DNA of 64,000 nt from Gluconacetobacter azotocaptans (lineage in GTDB: Bacteria > Pseudomonadota > Alphaproteobacteria > Acetobacterales > Acetobacteraceae). The position numbers and the translations under genes were made by a program. How positions within the stretch are numbered: the stretch's first letter is position 1; the number at the start of each line of letters is the position of its first letter. The stretch is taken from assembly GCF_014174355.1 (NCBI RefSeq), contig NZ_JABEQF010000009.1:62001-126000 (forward strand), read 5' to 3'. Below, piece after piece: positions 8,269 to 17,155 of the stretch. The notes under the pieces are model-generated. The model had not been told where the DNA came from, did not search any database, and saw only the letters and a list, made by a program, of their open reading frames with translations.

Positions 8269-10346
8269 CGATGAAGGCTCGGCTCCGCGTGGCCGCGGAC
8301 ATCGGCGGCACGTTCACGGATATCGCTCTGATCCGGTGGGACGAAACGATCGCGACCCGGAAAGTACCCTCGACGCCCGATGATTACGGACGTGGCGTTG
8401 TAAGCGGGATCATGGAGCTTCTGCAGGCGGAAGGATTGTCCGTTCAGGATGTGGGCGAGGTCATGCATGCCTGCACGGTCGCGACCAACGTCATTCTCGA
8501 GGGGAAGGGCGCACGGACGGCCCTGATCACTACGGCGGGATTTCGTGACGTGCTGGAAATGCGGCGCATCCGTGTCCCTCGCCTGTACGAACCCTTGTAT
8601 TGCAAGCCCCCTCCGCTGTCTCCACGGCGGCTACGCCTGGAGGTGGGAGAACGGGTCGATTTCCGCGGCAATGTACTGGTGCCGTTGGACGAGGCCTCGG
8701 TACTCCGTGCCCTCGATACGCTGGATAGGGAAAATGTCGAAGCGGTTGCGGTATGCCTGCTTCATTCCTATGCGAACGATTTTCATGAGCGGCGTATCGG
8801 TGAGATGATCGCGGCGCGCTTTCCGGACATGTTCGTCTCGCTCTCGGTCGATGTCCTGCCTGAGATGCGTGAATATGAACGCACCAGCACGACTGTGATC
8901 AATTCCTATGTCGGGCCACCGGTTCGGGGCTATCTTGCCTCCCTTACGGCGCAACTGGCAGATGCCGGGCTGCCGTCGCGCTTTTTCATGATGCATTCCG
9001 CCGGCGGCATTGTCGCCGCGACTTCGGTTGTCGCCCGGCCGGCCCAGATCGTTGAATGCGGGCCGGCCGCCGGCGTGCTGGGCGCGCTGCGCACCATGGT
9101 CGAGGCGGGACATCTCGACGTGATTTCCTTCGACATGGGTGGGACGACGGCAAAGGCGTCCTTGATCGAAAAGGGCGCCCTGGTGCGCACCGACGATTAT
9201 GAAGTCGGCGGTGGAATTTCCATTTCGTCCAAATTGGCGAAAGGCGGCGGTTATGCCCTGAAACTTCCTGTCATTGACATATCGGAGGTCGGGGCAGGGG
9301 GCGGTTCGATCGTCTGGATGGATCCAGCCGGAGGGCTGAAAGTCGGGCCGCACAGCGCGGGCGCCTCTCCCGGGCCGGCATGTTATGGCCGGGGTGGAAC
9401 CGAACCGACGGTCACGGATGCCAATGTCGTACTGGGGTTTCTCAATCCGAAGGCCCTGGCCGGCGGGAGCGTGCCGATCGAGGCGCAGCGCAGCGTGGAG
9501 GCCCTGTGCCGCGTCGTCGCGACGCCGCTGGGCATGGACATGGACCGGGCTGCGCATGGTGTCCATCAGCTGGTCAGCACCATCATGACCCGCGCGGTGA
9601 AATCGGTCACGACGTTCCGGGGACGGGATCCGCGCGAATTTGCCATGATCGCTTTCGGAGGCAATGGCGGGATCCACGCCATTTCACTGGCCAGGGCCCT
9701 GGGGATCAGAACGGTCTACGTGCCTCCTGGCGCGGGGGTCTTCAGCGCGCTGGGCCTGTTGTACGCGGATATCGAGACCAGCAAGTCGGCGGCCTTTCTC
9801 AAACGCCTGGATGAGGACTGCACCGTGGCCCTGACGGGTTTCTATGCAATGCTCCTCGATCGCGTGCGTGCGGAGCTGGCACGGCCGGTCGGGGCGCTGA
9901 TGATCGAGCGCGCCGCCGACCTGCGCTATGTGGGACAGGCATTTGAAATCACCATTCCATTTTCCGCGGAAGGCGCGCTCGACGACAGGGCCAGGCGCGG
10001 ATTGAGGCAGCGTTTCGAGAGCGAGTACGAACGTATCTACGGCTATCGCCTGGCAGAAACGGCGGTGGAAATCGTGACCTTGCGCCTGACGGCCAGGGTG
10101 CCGAAAGGAAACCGGAAATTGCCCGGATATGTTTTCCCCCAATCGACGCCGGCCACCACGCGGGACGTCTATTTCGGTCCGGAATTTGGCCGAGTGGCCA
10201 CGATGGTCGTCGGGCGTGAGGCGCTGACGGCGAAGCCGGGGCCCGGGCCGATGATCATCGAGGAATATGAAGGAACCACGATCGTGCCGCCGGACTGCCA
10301 CGTCCGCGTTGACGATCACGCGAACATTGTCATTACGTTACCATAG
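8265..10346 (+). CDS. hyuA: HyuA-type ATP-dependent hydantoinase/oxoprolinase subunit (copy 3)
   Basis: About 693 residues. Motifs in order: ADIGGTFTDIAL near the N terminus, HACTVATNVILEGKGA, SFDMGGTTAKAS, VGAGGGSIVWMD, SPGPACYGRGGTEPTVTD, and a C-terminal GPMIIEEYEGTTIVPP. The start at 8265 overlaps the stop of hyuB copy 2 (ATGA) and is preceded by GGGAAGGG; ATG 8271, two codons on, has better spacing and cannot be excluded. It has the ...TTAKAS form of the second phosphate motif where copy 2 has STDIS, and carries an extra segment around DYEVGGGISISSKLAKGGGY. The two HyuA copies are therefore from different subfamilies, not a recent duplication. Partner is the HyuB that follows after 24 nt. 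Confidence 0.9.
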   Translation: MTMKARLRVAADIGGTFTDIALIRWDETIATRKVPSTPDDYGRGVVSGIMELLQAEGLSVQDVGEVMHACTVATNVILEGKGARTALITTAGFRDVLEMRRIRVPRLYEPLYCKPPPLSPRRLRLEVGERVDFRGNVLVPLDEASVLRALDTLDRENVEAVAVCLLHSYANDFHERRIGEMIAARFPDMFVSLSVDVLPEMREYERTSTTVINSYVGPPVRGYLASLTAQLADAGLPSRFFMMHSAGGIVAATSVVARPAQIVECGPAAGVLGALRTMVEAGHLDVISFDMGGTTAKASLIEKGALVRTDDYEVGGGISISSKLAKGGGYALKLPVIDISEVGAGGGSIVWMDPAGGLKVGPHSAGASPGPACYGRGGTEPTVTDANVVLGFLNPKALAGGSVPIEAQRSVEALCRVVATPLGMDMDRAAHGVHQLVSTIMTRAVKSVTTFRGRDPREFAMIAFGGNGGIHAISLARALGIRTVYVPPGAGVFSALGLLYADIETSKSAAFLKRLDEDCTVALTGFYAMLLDRVRAELARPVGALMIERAADLRYVGQAFEITIPFSAEGALDDRARRGLRQRFESEYERIYGYRLAETAVEIVTLRLTARVPKGNRKLPGYVFPQSTPATTRDVYFGPEFGRVATMVVGREALTAKPGPGPMIIEEYEGTTIVPPDCHVRVDDHANIVITLP

Positions 10347-10370
10347 GCTCCTGGACAGACAGGAAAAACC

Positions 10371-12116
10371 ATGAAAACTTTCGATCCCATCCGTCTCGAG
10401 GTCCTGAAGAACGCGTTCGATACCATCGCCGACGAAATGGCATTGATCCTGATGAGGGCGGCATATTCTCCGATCGTTCGGGATTCTATGGATTTCTCGA
10501 CGGCGCTTTGCGACGCATTCGGGCAGACCCTGGCCCAGGGTGTGACGACACCCATGCATCTGGGCAGCTTCTACGATGCGATGCGGCATCTGCTCAGTCA
10601 TTACGAAGGAAATATTTTCGAAGGCGATGTCTTCATCGGTAACGATCCCTATGCCGCCGCTGGCCAGCATCTGCCGGACATCTATATCATCCAGCCGATT
10701 TTTTTCGACGGCAGGCTGGTTGCCTGGACCACTACGCTTGCCCACCACGCCGACGTGGGCGGCATCGTCCCGGGCAGCAACGCGCTGGGGGCGACGGAGA
10801 TCTATCAAGAGGGAATCAGGCTGCCATTCCTGAAACTTTACGAGCGCGGTGCGAGGAATGCCTCGATCTGGGATATCCTGATGCTGAATGTCCGGGTGCC
10901 GAGCCTGGTTGCGGGTGACCTGTTCGCGCAGATGGCGGCATGTCATGCCGGCCAGAGGTCATTCGTCGATCTGCTCGAACGATATGGTGCCGATGAAGTC
11001 CTCAGCTATGCCGAGGAGCTTCATAATTATGCCGAACGACTGACAAGGGCTGAAATTGCTCAATTCCCCGACGGAACATTCGCCTTTACCGATTACCTCG
11101 ATGGACTGGGTAAAAATCCCGTTCCCATCCCCATTACGCTCGCGGTTTCGATCAGGGGGGACGAGCTGGAGGTCGATTTCACCGGCACATCGGCCCAGGT
11201 AAAGGGAGGGGTGAACACGCCGCTTCCGTTCACGAAGGCGGCAGTGTTTACCGCCCTTCGTTCGGTCATGAAGTCCGATATTCCGAATTGTCGCGGATTT
11301 GAACGCGCCATCCGGGTTCAGGCTCCGCTCGGGACAGTTGTAAATTCGGTGCATCCGGCGCCTTGCGGCGCGCGCGGCATTACCGGATACCGGATTATCG
11401 ACGCCATGCTCGGCGCGCTGTCGATTCCGTTGCCTGACCGCGTGACGGCCGACGGCATGGGCGGGGCGAGTGTTCCGGCCTTTGGCGGATGGCATGACGG
11501 AAAGCCGTTCGTCTTCAGTGAAACGGTCATGGGAACGTGGGGCGGCGCGCCGACTCATGATGGTCAGGTCGGCGTTCCCCACATGGGCGCCAATCAGGCA
11601 AATATTCCGGTCGAAATGATCGAGACCAACTATCCCCTTCGGATCGTCCGCTACGAAATCGTGCCCGACAGCGGCGGTGCGGGGCGATATCGGGGTGGCA
11701 ATGCATTCGTGCGGGAATATGAATTTCTTGGCGATGAGGCCGTGCTGACCTTGCGGTCCGACAAGCACGATTTTCCGCCCTACGGCCTGTTCGGTGGGAA
11801 GGCGGGGTCAGGTCCCGTGAGCGTGCTGCGGCAGAAAGAGGGACATGAGGTGACATTGCCAGTGCTTGTCACGGAACCTTACGTCATGAAGAAGGGGGAC
11901 GTGTTCCGCCACAGGTCGCCGGCAGGCGGCGGTTACGGAGATGCGCTGGATCGGCCGGAGGGCATGGTGCTGGATGACGTGCTGGACGGGTTGATCAGTG
12001 AAGCACATGCCGCCGAGGCATTCGGGGTCGTGATCGAGGCAGGACATGTGAATCACGCGGCAACCGCGGTGCGACGCGATGCGATGAAATGCCGATCGCC
12101 CGCGTGCGACAGTTAG
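10371..12116 (+). CDS. hyuB: HyuB-type hydantoinase subunit with C-terminal extension (copy 3)
   Basis: 581 residues, the longest of the three HyuB proteins. It has FDPIRLEVLKNAFDTIADEM at the start, GDVFIGNDPYAAAGQHLPD, and AHHADVGGIVPGSNALGATE. After the usual ending (SPAGGGYGDALDRP) it continues for about 60 residues with the pattern VLDDVLDGLISEAHAAEAFGVV, an extension typical of one HyuB subfamily (the longer type that also includes acetone-carboxylase-like proteins). Note AAAGQHLPD where the other copies have GGGTHLPD or GGAHLPD. The gene follows hyuA copy 3 by 24 nt, with AGGAAA about 6 nt before the ATG. Likely part of the same operon. Substrate unknown. Confidence 0.88.
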   Translation: MKTFDPIRLEVLKNAFDTIADEMALILMRAAYSPIVRDSMDFSTALCDAFGQTLAQGVTTPMHLGSFYDAMRHLLSHYEGNIFEGDVFIGNDPYAAAGQHLPDIYIIQPIFFDGRLVAWTTTLAHHADVGGIVPGSNALGATEIYQEGIRLPFLKLYERGARNASIWDILMLNVRVPSLVAGDLFAQMAACHAGQRSFVDLLERYGADEVLSYAEELHNYAERLTRAEIAQFPDGTFAFTDYLDGLGKNPVPIPITLAVSIRGDELEVDFTGTSAQVKGGVNTPLPFTKAAVFTALRSVMKSDIPNCRGFERAIRVQAPLGTVVNSVHPAPCGARGITGYRIIDAMLGALSIPLPDRVTADGMGGASVPAFGGWHDGKPFVFSETVMGTWGGAPTHDGQVGVPHMGANQANIPVEMIETNYPLRIVRYEIVPDSGGAGRYRGGNAFVREYEFLGDEAVLTLRSDKHDFPPYGLFGGKAGSGPVSVLRQKEGHEVTLPVLVTEPYVMKKGDVFRHRSPAGGGYGDALDRPEGMVLDDVLDGLISEAHAAEAFGVVIEAGHVNHAATAVRRDAMKCRSPACDS

Positions 12117-12129
12117 GCGGGTTTGCCGG

Positions 12130-12264
12130 TCAGAATATCGGGGGTTCGTGAACGGTGTTCTTGTCAAAAGCCCTTTCTACCGACGCCGTGATTTCGCGGT
12201 ACGATCCGACTTCCGCTTCCGACAGGCCGTGCCAGTTTGTGGTAATCGATGGGTCCAGGCGCAT
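12130..12264 (-). CDS. Small hypothetical ORF or gene remnant (44 aa)
   Basis: On the minus strand between hyuB and the TonB receptor gene there is a 44-codon ORF from ATG (12262-12264) to TGA (12130-12132). Its translation, containing HGLSEAEVGSYREITASVER followed by AFDKN, has normal soluble-protein composition and a predicted amphipathic helix, unlike the Arg/Pro/Ala-rich shadow ORFs elsewhere. There is no clear ribosome binding site, and an in-frame stop precedes the ATG directly. It could be a small protein or the 3' remnant of a longer gene. I do not recognise the family. Confidence 0.25.
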   Translation of the reverse strand: MRLDPSITTNWHGLSEAEVGSYREITASVERAFDKNTVHEPPIF

Positions 12265-12422
12265 TTACATTGCGGTAACGGAACAGTGCCGATAGCGTTC
12301 GTCATGTAGGCTAAGGTTCTTCGCGAGATCGAGCGTTATTGAAATTGCGTTTCTCATCCGGATGTTTTGCGCGATCGAAAGAGGCCATGCCAGCGGCAAA
12401 CATAAATCGAGGTTTGAGTCAC

Positions 12423-14870
12423 ATGTGGAAACCAATTTTCAGGACGCTCCTGGCTTCGACCACATGTCTGGGGATGTCCCAACTCGCCGCTCCGCGAGTC
12501 AAGGCGGCCTCCGCGGACTCCAAGACGTCCTTACGCACAGGCAGTCACGGACATGTCTCGAAACCGACGGTGCAGTCGAATGCCGCCCCGGTGAAGGTGG
12601 CAGCGGGGCAACCGCAGGCACCGCATGCGATGCCGATCAATGAGCCCGAGGAAATTCACGTCACGCGGGGGCGTCCGATCGGCGGCGGCCTGATGAAGCG
12701 CCAGACTGCGCCGGAGGCCGTGAATTCGATAACTGCCGCCGCGATCGCCCAGCGCACAGCCGCCGCCAGTCCGCTCCAGTTGATTGCGTCCATGCCGGGG
12801 GTCAATTTCGGTTCGAGCGACGCGCTCGGCTTGACGATCCGTAACAATCTCGCTGTTCGCGGCCTGGCGGAAAGCGAAATGGGATGGGTGATCAACGGGG
12901 CCCCTGGTATCGACCAGGCCTATTATTACCCCTACACTGAAAGCTGGGCGGATAACGAGAATATCGCCGACGTCACGCTCATTCCCGGCACGTCGCGTAT
13001 CAACGACCCCGTCCAGTCCGCCACAGGCGGGGAGTTCATCGAGACGACGCGCGATCCATCCGACAAATATGGCGGGTTGTTGTCGTACAGTGCCGGGTCG
13101 TACCAGGCCCAGCGTGTCTTTGCCCGGGCGGATAGCGGCTATATCGGCCATTCCGGCATCAAGATGTACGCATCCTATTCCTATACTGCCGAGAACAATT
13201 TTTACGGTCCGGGAAGAAGCCATCGCACACACGTGGATTTCGACGTCCAGAAGGATTGGGGCGACATCGGCACCAGCAAGCTGTTTATTTCCTACAATGA
13301 TCTGGTGAACGCGCGGCAGAATTTCATGACGCTGTCGCAGTGGGAGAAGAACAACGCCGTCGACAATAACTTCTCCGAGAGCGATTATGCCGGCACCTAT
13401 ATTCCGGGCAAGACGACAAATTACTGGAAATCATATATTTATAAAAGAACAAATGTTCTTCTGTCCCTCCAGAACGAATTTCATCTGACCGACCGTCTGG
13501 CGCTGCACTTCACCCCCTATTTCCATTATGCTGACGTGAACAGTCCCGGCCAGACAAGTATCAACCCGGCCAGCGTTTATAACGGCGATCAGAAGATCGC
13601 GATCGATACCAACGGGCTGGATCTCGTCAACGGCCAGCTTAATGTGATGTCCAATTCGAACCAGTTAATGTACTCCACGGGGGTCAACACGTATCTTCAA
13701 TATCGTGTTTCAAAGACGAACCATCTTCTTTTCGGATACTGGTATGATAACTGGACGATGACGCAGCTGAATGGTCTTTCTCCGATGGATTATCAGGGGA
13801 ATACCGCAAACGATGATGGCAAGTATATTCTCCGCTCGGCGTCCGGGGTTCCGGTCGCCGGCACGCATTTCCAGGAGAGCTCGCAGATCAACGAGTTCTA
13901 TCTTTCGGATACGCAGAGTTTCCTCAACGATCGTCTTGAGCTGAGCGCCGGGATCAAGCTCATGATGGATTACGTTTCGGGAACCAACATGGTCTCGGGA
14001 CCGCAGTACCATTATTCCCAGGCCATGTTCCAGCCGATGCCGCGAGTGACCGTTTCTTATAAAATCAACAAGGATATGCAGATTTATGCCAATGGCATGA
14101 CCAATATGCGCCCGCCTGTACCGCTGAGCACCTATCCCACGTCCTATGGCGTCGGGACCGGAAAGGTCGTCCAGCAGGGTGCGACAGGCGTGCAGCCGGA
14201 ATATTCGATCGGTGAGGAGCTGGGTTTTCGTTACCATGGGCTGTTCACATTCGACCTCGCGTTGTTCAATATGAACATGACCAATCATCAGGTCGCGACC
14301 ACCCAGATCCTGAACGGCGCCAATGTGCAGTCGGCGATTTCGGTTGGCGGGGAAACCATGCGCGGCGTGACGGTCGAATTGGCCGCCCCGACCTTTCATG
14401 GCCTGTCGCCCTATGTAAACGGGCAGTATCTGCATGCGACGACCGACAACAATTTCCGGGTCGGAAATGATTCCTTGCCGACCGCGGGAAAAATCGCCGT
14501 GATGAGTCCAAAATTCATGGCGACGGTGGGAATCAACTATACGAAGGGGCCGTTCTTCGCGAACCTTGGATTCAAGTGGGTGGATTCCCAGTATTCCACC
14601 TTCATGAATGACCAGTCCATGCCCGCATACAAGACGGTTGATCTGGGATTCGGTTACCACTTCCCGAGCTTCCATATGCTCAGTGGGCCTACGCTGCGGC
14701 TGAACTTCACCAACCTGACGAATGTCAAATATATCTCCAGCGTTGCCGGCGTGGCCGCGAACGCCCAGACCATGCGTGGATTGGGGGGAACCCTTATCAG
14801 CGGGTCAACGCCCAGTTATTATATCGGGGCGCCGATGACGGTGATGATGACGGCGACGGCCGGCTTCTGA
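12423..14870 (+). CDS. TonB-dependent outer membrane receptor
   Basis: About 815 residues. I start at ATG 12423 because it gives a normal signal peptide (MWKPIFRTLLASTTCLGMSQ, cleavage near AAS) with GAGG upstream; the longer reading from 12339 puts a non-signal extension in front. A plug domain follows with the pattern ASPLQLIASMPGVNFGS...LAVRGL, then a beta-barrel ending in a terminal aromatic residue (TATAGF). Family role: energised uptake of a substrate too large or scarce for porins across the outer membrane, driven by TonB. It follows the hyu operon on the same strand with a 300-nt gap, so it may serve the same substrate; this is inference. It is not close to the other two receptors in the window. 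Confidence 0.88.
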   Translation: MWKPIFRTLLASTTCLGMSQLAAPRVKAASADSKTSLRTGSHGHVSKPTVQSNAAPVKVAAGQPQAPHAMPINEPEEIHVTRGRPIGGGLMKRQTAPEAVNSITAAAIAQRTAAASPLQLIASMPGVNFGSSDALGLTIRNNLAVRGLAESEMGWVINGAPGIDQAYYYPYTESWADNENIADVTLIPGTSRINDPVQSATGGEFIETTRDPSDKYGGLLSYSAGSYQAQRVFARADSGYIGHSGIKMYASYSYTAENNFYGPGRSHRTHVDFDVQKDWGDIGTSKLFISYNDLVNARQNFMTLSQWEKNNAVDNNFSESDYAGTYIPGKTTNYWKSYIYKRTNVLLSLQNEFHLTDRLALHFTPYFHYADVNSPGQTSINPASVYNGDQKIAIDTNGLDLVNGQLNVMSNSNQLMYSTGVNTYLQYRVSKTNHLLFGYWYDNWTMTQLNGLSPMDYQGNTANDDGKYILRSASGVPVAGTHFQESSQINEFYLSDTQSFLNDRLELSAGIKLMMDYVSGTNMVSGPQYHYSQAMFQPMPRVTVSYKINKDMQIYANGMTNMRPPVPLSTYPTSYGVGTGKVVQQGATGVQPEYSIGEELGFRYHGLFTFDLALFNMNMTNHQVATTQILNGANVQSAISVGGETMRGVTVELAAPTFHGLSPYVNGQYLHATTDNNFRVGNDSLPTAGKIAVMSPKFMATVGINYTKGPFFANLGFKWVDSQYSTFMNDQSMPAYKTVDLGFGYHFPSFHMLSGPTLRLNFTNLTNVKYISSVAGVAANAQTMRGLGGTLISGSTPSYYIGAPMTVMMTATAGF

Positions 14871-14953
14871 AGCGGAGGGTAATCGACATGCGTCGGGCCG
14901 GTTTCATGGGGCCGTGGGCACCCGGGCTGATGCATGTTACGGTTTGTGCCTGA

Positions 14954-14997
14954 TCTCCTGTCTCTCAAATCCGCTAGCGGATTTGAGGGACAGGAGA
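14954..14997. repeat. 44-bp near-perfect palindrome
   Basis: Bases 14954-14997 form two 22-nt arms meeting at a central CTAG, with a single T/G mismatch (14963 against 14988) that would still pair in RNA. The left arm contains CTCAAATCCG and the right arm CGGATTTGAG. It lies 84 nt after the TonB receptor stop and about 150 nt before the MocR-type regulator. No T-tract follows. It is much longer than an operator and could act as a strong bidirectional hairpin, a transcription stop, or the scar of a mobile palindrome. Confidence 0.85.
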
Positions 14998-15147
14998 CTA
15001 GCTTCCATCTGATGCCGGTCTGTATAGTCGTGACAGGCCGGGGCTTTCTCTGTCCATGCGTTCGTGGAGAGAATTCAGCCGGGTTGTTCCGGTAGGCAGG
15101 TTGGCTGCCGCGCCGGAGGCATCAGCACTTTAGGAAGCTGTCACGCC

Positions 15148-16686
15148 ATGGACGATGATTGCGAGATCAAGAATCTGCCCGCCGACAGTCCGGAAGCCTA
15201 CGGCTACTGGCGCCGCCTCATCGGTCCGTTGCATCATGCCGAAGAAGGCACGCTGAAAATCATGCTGCACAAGCAGCTGGTCTCGGCCATCTGCTCGGGG
15301 CGGCTGGCAGCCGGAACGGCATTGCCATCGCAGCGTGCCCTCGCGCGTGCGCTGAGTATCTCCCGGAACACGGTCATCCAGGCTTATCTGCTTCTTGCCA
15401 CCGAAGGGCTGGTCGATACACGAGATCGCTCCCGCCATCGGGTGTCCAACATCGCGCACGACGTATCGCAGGCCCGGACGTCCGCACCCTGCGGGCAGGA
15501 GCGCCCGGCACATCCTGTGTCATGGTCCGAACGCCTGATCGGATCGGTGTCAAAACAAAGGCCACTTCAGCGCGACCCTCGCTGGCGCGAGAGCCGGTAC
15601 GCCTTCATATATGGACAGTGTGATCAGGAACTGTTTCCCCTCGCGCAATGGCGCGAGGTGCAGCGGGACACATTGAGCGCCACGGCCTTGCGCCGCTGGG
15701 CGGGCGATCCCTATGACGAGGACAATGCTTATCTGGTCAAGCAGATCTGCTCCACTTTGCTGCCCCGGCGCGGGCTCTGGGCCGTACCCGAGGAGATTCT
15801 CATTACCAGCGGTATCCAGAACGCGCTTGCCATCCTCAGCCTGCTGCTGCTCGGCCCCGACTATCGCTGCGCGTTCGAAGATCCCGGCCACCCGGACCTG
15901 CGCGCCGTCCTGCGGCTGCGCAGCGCGAATATCCAGAACGTCCTGGTGGATGAAGAAGGGCTGCGTGTTGCCGATCTCACACCGGGCATCTCAATGCTCT
16001 ATTGCTCGCCCGTCATGCAGTTTCCGACGACCGCACCCATGTCAGCCAGCCGGCGCGCGCAACTTTATTATTATGCCCGCCAGAACGATACGATCATTGT
16101 CGAGGACGACGTGGATTCCGAAGCCTGGTTCGCCGGCGACGCGCCCTATGCGCTCAAGGCCGACGACCCTGATGGTCGTGTCATCTATCTGGGGACCTTT
16201 TCGAAAGCTCTGGCGCCCGGATTGCGGCTGGGTTTCATGGTCGCGCCGCCGCACGTGATCCATGAAGCGCGGTTGATCCGCCGCCTGCTGATGCGTAGCC
16301 CACCGACCAACAATCAGGCGACATTGGGTGAATTCATAGGAAGAGGATATTATTCCGGCCTGGTCTGCAGGGCTCGCCAGACATGGGAAAAGCGCGCGCG
16401 GATCCTGTCCGACAGCGTGGCCCGCCATATGCCGGACACGGTGCTCGCGCCCATCCATGGCGGATCGGCCGGATGGCTGACATTGCCCGACGGGGTGCGT
16501 TCGGATCAGTTTTGCCGTTCACTGGCGGCACACAGCATCTATGCCGACGACGGCGGTATGTTCTACCGTCACCGCGATGTCCCGCAGGCGCTCAGGTTGG
16601 GATTTACCTCGATGTCGACAGGAATAATCGAAGACGGTATCGAACGCATGGGACATATTCTGCAGACGGCGGCGCGTGACGTCTGA
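15148..16686 (+). CDS. MocR-family GntR/aminotransferase-type transcriptional regulator
   Basis: 512 residues. The N-terminal 90 residues are a GntR winged helix (LAAGTALPSQRALARALSIS then RNTVIQAYLLLATEGLV). The rest is a fold type I aminotransferase domain with the PLP-lysine motif YLGTFSKALAPGLRLGF and the Asp-containing VEDDVDSEAWF segment. MocR proteins bind PLP and an amino-type ligand and usually activate a nearby catabolic or PLP-related gene. The start at ATG 15148 has AGGAAG 10 nt upstream; an ORF from 15064 is longer but has no ribosome site. It precedes and probably controls the DUF1330-monooxygenase-dehydrogenase-transporter operon on the same strand, 130 nt downstream. Confidence 0.88.
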   Translation: MDDDCEIKNLPADSPEAYGYWRRLIGPLHHAEEGTLKIMLHKQLVSAICSGRLAAGTALPSQRALARALSISRNTVIQAYLLLATEGLVDTRDRSRHRVSNIAHDVSQARTSAPCGQERPAHPVSWSERLIGSVSKQRPLQRDPRWRESRYAFIYGQCDQELFPLAQWREVQRDTLSATALRRWAGDPYDEDNAYLVKQICSTLLPRRGLWAVPEEILITSGIQNALAILSLLLLGPDYRCAFEDPGHPDLRAVLRLRSANIQNVLVDEEGLRVADLTPGISMLYCSPVMQFPTTAPMSASRRAQLYYYARQNDTIIVEDDVDSEAWFAGDAPYALKADDPDGRVIYLGTFSKALAPGLRLGFMVAPPHVIHEARLIRRLLMRSPPTNNQATLGEFIGRGYYSGLVCRARQTWEKRARILSDSVARHMPDTVLAPIHGGSAGWLTLPDGVRSDQFCRSLAAHSIYADDGGMFYRHRDVPQALRLGFTSMSTGIIEDGIERMGHILQTAARDV

Positions 16687-16819
16687 ATGGCGGGCGAATG
16701 GAAGTGGCTCTTGCCTTCCTGGGGATCTGGACCTTGGCCGGCCCGGTCGATCTTCCTATACTCGGACGATACGCAGGATTTCGGTGGCCGCACCGAAAGA
16801 TCCGGAAGGAGATACCTTC

Positions 16820-17155
16820 TTGGCAACTTATGTGATCTCAGAACGTCACGATGAAGTAACCGATGAAGCCGCGTTCGCGACGTATCGCGAGGTGACGGGT
16901 CGGATGGTCAAGCGCCACGGTGGCGTCTATCTGACCGTCAGCCGTGACGCAAGCCTTCTCGAGGGCGACAAGCCGCCTCTGGTGGTCGGCATCATACGTT
17001 TCCCGTCGCTGGAACATGTCCGTGCGTGGTGGGATTCTCCGGAATATCAGGCCATAGCGCCCCTGCGACGTACCGTGCCCATGCGTGTCTATGCCGTTTC
17101 CGGCACGATTCCCTCGCACGCCGTAACGGACGATCATGTGAAGGAAGATGTATGA
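16820..17155 (+). CDS. DUF1330 family protein
   Basis: 111 residues with the DUF1330 ferredoxin-like fold pattern: ATYVISERHDEVTDEAAFATY, then VKRHGGVYLTVS, VVGIIRFPSLEHVRAWWDSP and EYQAIAPLRR. The best start is TTG 16820, with GGAAGGAGA 8 nt upstream; an upstream ATG (16676) lies inside the MocR gene and adds a sequence unlike the family. Its stop overlaps the next gene by ATGA. The family is small, often encoded next to oxygenases and catabolic enzymes, and has no settled reaction; some dimeric alpha-beta barrel relatives are monooxygenases or isomerases. Coupling to a flavin monooxygenase suggests a role in the same pathway. Confidence 0.82.
   Translation: MATYVISERHDEVTDEAAFATYREVTGRMVKRHGGVYLTVSRDASLLEGDKPPLVVGIIRFPSLEHVRAWWDSPEYQAIAPLRRTVPMRVYAVSGTIPSHAVTDDHVKEDV

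Noticed and set aside
16676-16819. Longer N terminus for the DUF1330 protein
   Set aside because: It would overlap the MocR gene and lacks a ribosome site, while TTG 16820 has a strong one and fits the family start.
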